A program made the translations under genes and the position numbers. Below are positions 6,932-9,031 of a DNA stretch of 9,031 bases, piece after piece. This stretch comes from Roseburia sp. CAG:303. GTDB taxonomy: Bacteria > Bacillota > Clostridia > Lachnospirales > Lachnospiraceae. The notes below the pieces were generated by a model. It was not told where the DNA came from. It searched no databases and worked only from the letters and a program-made list of their open reading frames with translations. Position 1 is the stretch's first letter. The number at the start of each line of letters is the position of its first letter. The DNA lies in contig FR900130.1 in assembly GCA_000437755.1 (NCBI GenBank), forward strand, positions 1 to 9,031. The letters are read 5' to 3'.

Positions 6932-6937
6932 GAGGAG
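6932..6937 (+). promoter_or_regulatory. Ribosome binding site that decides the start at 6948
   Basis: GAGGAG lies ten bases before the ATG at 6948, after the amidase stop (6925-6927). The open frame extends back to 6867 inside the amidase gene, but that part codes for an unlikely Trp/Cys-rich peptide and would split the zinc ribbon from the N-terminus seen in the sister genes. Confidence 0.75.
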
Positions 6938-6947
6938 AAGAAAGGTT

Positions 6948-9002
6948 ATGTTCTGTAGAAATTGTGGAAAAGAACTGGAAGACGGAAGTATGTTCTGTGG
7001 AAATTGCGGTGCAAAACTGACACAGGGGATCTATCCGTACAATGAAGAATCGGTTGAAATGCCGGATCAGAATATGGAAAATACAGAAAATACACTGCGG
7101 AAAAGTCCGGTCGGAAAGATTGTGGCAGGCGTGGTAATTGCAGTGCTGGCAGTCTGCATCGGTGTGGGAGCATTCCTGGGCATACGCGTAAATACGTATC
7201 AGTCAAAGTATAAGAAACTGACGAAGAATATTACGGAGTATGCGATTGATGCCTGCACAGATGAGATGAATGATCTCGCAAAAGACTGGAAGAAAACAGG
7301 TTTCTTAAGCTTTAAAGACAAGCAGGATTTGCTGGACAGCCTGCAGGAAGTATGTGATTCCGCAGAGGAGTCCGCACAATGGCTGGAGGATGCACAGAAG
7401 CAGATAAAAAATGCCATTGATGCAAAGGAAGATTATAACCTGCTGGAAGACTATAAAGATTATGAATCTATTTTAGATGAGTGCAAGGCAGCATTGGAAG
7501 CAAAGAATATCGAAAAGGGAAAGGAACTGCTGGCAGATGTGGACAGTGAATTTGAATCCCTGAAAAAAGAAACGAAAGATTATGTGGATGAGAAGCTGGA
7601 CGAATACAATGGAGCGGATCTTACCCTTGCGGATGCGGATGACAAGTCCGTAATTACGGATGGAATAAAGAAAATCAAAGAGCTGCAGCAGAAGGAAAAT
7701 TACAAGGATATGAAATCTCTTTTTGATAATTTAGACGAGGTGGCATATCAGTATCTGAAACCGAAAAAGTCATTAAATGTGCAGATTCAGCAGGTGGATG
7801 CGTCCCAGTATCCGAATATCAGACTGTATCTGCAGGTGGAAGATCAGAAGTCGGGAGAAGTACCTGCATCCCTTGATAATACACTGTTTTTCATCCGGAA
7901 ACAGGATGCCAGTGCAAATTATATCAAACAGGAAGTAAAGAAAGTATCGCAGTTAAATGAAACGGAAGCACTGAATATCGAGATGGTTGCCGATGTAAGC
8001 GGAAGTATGAAGGGACAGCCTTTGATGGAAGCAAAGAATATCATGTCGAATTTCGTATCCAGTGTACAGTTTGCAGCCGGTGACAAGGTGGAACTGATTT
8101 CCTTCAGTACGGGTGTTGCAATCGAAGAAACCTTCAGCACTGCTTCCACGACACTGATCAGTAAGATAAACGGATTGCAGACCGGAAATATGACCAGTCT
8201 GTATGATGCATTATATGCTTCTGTCAACAGAGTGGCTGCACAGTCAGGAGCAAAATGTGTCATTGCATTTACTGACGGACTGGACAACTACAGCTCCTGC
8301 AGCAGTTCGGATGTAATCAGTACGGCACAGAGATACCATGTACCGATCTTCATTATCGGCATTGGAACATCGAATTACTCCGAAGCCAGCAATATCGCAA
8401 AGCAGACCGGAGGAGCATATTATAACATTAATACCGTGACATCCATGTCAGATATTTATAAAGAGATTTACAAACAGGAGAAGGAACTGTATCTCGTGGA
8501 ATTTGAGGATACTACGGGAAGCATTATGGATACCGCCAATATTCTGGTTGGATATCATTCTGCATTATATGGAGGAGAAAACACTTACAGCTACACACCG
8601 AATGTATTAATGAGTGTTTCGGGAAGTGGTCTGTACAATGATGGACCGGAAGCAGTTGTGGAGGGATACATGAGAGGATTTGACGATGCCATGACATATT
8701 CGGATTTCTCTTATATATCAAATTATCTGAAAGTGGACAGTCCGATTTATAATGAACAGATTGAATATGTAAAGAGGAATATCACGGAATTACTTGATAC
8801 ATATGAAATTGTTTCAACCGTCTATAATGGCAGCGATGAATGTGCCATCACCACGAGGGAAACCTACTATGTACAGAAAGCGGGTGAGCCGCTTGAGTTA
8901 ATGACGCAGCAGTGTACCTACCGTGTGATAAGGGAAAATGGAAGCTGGAAGATGACGGAATTCATAGGAGATATTGATATTATCTCCAGAGTGAACCAGT
9001 AA
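6948..9002 (+). CDS. Zinc-ribbon / membrane / helical / VWA / NTF2-like protein
   Basis: 684 residues from the ATG at 6948. Order of parts: zinc ribbon 1-24 (Cys3, Cys6, Cys17, Cys20); acidic linker; membrane helix about 57-79; charged helical region about 82-270, probably coiled coil; a strand-rich segment 275-330; a von Willebrand A domain about 343-510; and a C-terminal domain 565-684 that reads like an NTF2-like fold (paired helices, then strands ending VIRENGSWKMTEF). The VWA metal site is complete: DVSGSM (Asp349, Ser351, Ser353), Thr416 and Asp443 in FTDG, so Mg/Mn-dependent ligand binding is expected. The ribbon + membrane + NTF2-like end layout resembles TcaA/YvbJ-type envelope proteins of Firmicutes, in which no VWA is usual. 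Ribbon inside and VWA outside is inferred from the helix. It is the second gene of the amidase unit, so a role near peptidoglycan is likely, but the ligand is unknown. Confidence 0.9.
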   Translation: MFCRNCGKELEDGSMFCGNCGAKLTQGIYPYNEESVEMPDQNMENTENTLRKSPVGKIVAGVVIAVLAVCIGVGAFLGIRVNTYQSKYKKLTKNITEYAIDACTDEMNDLAKDWKKTGFLSFKDKQDLLDSLQEVCDSAEESAQWLEDAQKQIKNAIDAKEDYNLLEDYKDYESILDECKAALEAKNIEKGKELLADVDSEFESLKKETKDYVDEKLDEYNGADLTLADADDKSVITDGIKKIKELQQKENYKDMKSLFDNLDEVAYQYLKPKKSLNVQIQQVDASQYPNIRLYLQVEDQKSGEVPASLDNTLFFIRKQDASANYIKQEVKKVSQLNETEALNIEMVADVSGSMKGQPLMEAKNIMSNFVSSVQFAAGDKVELISFSTGVAIEETFSTASTTLISKINGLQTGNMTSLYDALYASVNRVAAQSGAKCVIAFTDGLDNYSSCSSSDVISTAQRYHVPIFIIGIGTSNYSEASNIAKQTGGAYYNINTVTSMSDIYKEIYKQEKELYLVEFEDTTGSIMDTANILVGYHSALYGGENTYSYTPNVLMSVSGSGLYNDGPEAVVEGYMRGFDDAMTYSDFSYISNYLKVDSPIYNEQIEYVKRNITELLDTYEIVSTVYNGSDECAITTRETYYVQKAGEPLELMTQQCTYRVIRENGSWKMTEFIGDIDIISRVNQ

Positions 9003-9031
9003 ATAATTAGTTAATTGCGAAACTCATAATT
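9003..9031. other. Short AT-rich tail after the VWA gene
   Basis: 29 bases to the window edge. AATTAGTTAATT is a weak symmetric element, but there is no GC-rich stem or T-run, so no terminator can be called; it may lie beyond the edge. Confidence 0.5.

Overview
The window looks like a chromosomal segment from a low-to-moderate GC Gram-positive anaerobe of the Clostridia, most likely a Lachnospiraceae-type gut bacterium. This is inferred from strong AGGAGG-type ribosome binding sites, AT-rich spacers, rho-independent terminators, codon use, and membrane proteins that start with a short zinc ribbon, which are common in that group. No rRNA, tRNA, transposase, phage or CRISPR sequence is visible. 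All five genes lie on the + strand.

Layout. (1) Bases 1-3887 hold the 3' part of a very large surface protein built from repeated Ig-like modules, ending in a C-terminal membrane anchor; its start lies upstream of the window. It is closed by a strong terminator at 3915-3966. (2) After a 309-base spacer with a promoter region comes a two-gene unit. The first gene (4197-4832) encodes a zinc-ribbon, single-pass membrane protein with an outside domain. The second (4869-5396) encodes a zinc-ribbon protein with an eight-fold seven-residue Asn/Gln/Pro/Tyr/Gly repeat and two membrane helices. It is closed by a terminator at 5403-5433. (3) A second two-gene unit encodes a membrane-anchored N-acetylmuramoyl-L-alanine amidase (5548-6927) and, 20 bases later, a 684-residue zinc-ribbon / membrane / helical / von Willebrand A / NTF2-like protein (6948-9002).

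The most notable non-coding signal is a 45-bp block (42/45 identical, with a 31-base identical run) present once in front of each two-gene unit (4023-4067 and 5439-5483). Each copy is followed, exactly 15 bases later, by a matching -10-like box. The block contains a perfect 13-base palindrome, ATTTGTCACAAAT, next to the expected -35 position. This strongly suggests that both units answer to the same DNA-binding regulator or alternative sigma factor.

Taken together, the locus appears to be a co-regulated cell-envelope module: a peptidoglycan amidase, an adhesion-type or ligand-binding VWA protein, and two small membrane proteins. The three non-enzyme members carry the same N-terminal cytoplasmic zinc ribbon (Cys at residues 3, 6, 17 and 20 in each). 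Their joint function is inference; no complete known system is recognised here.
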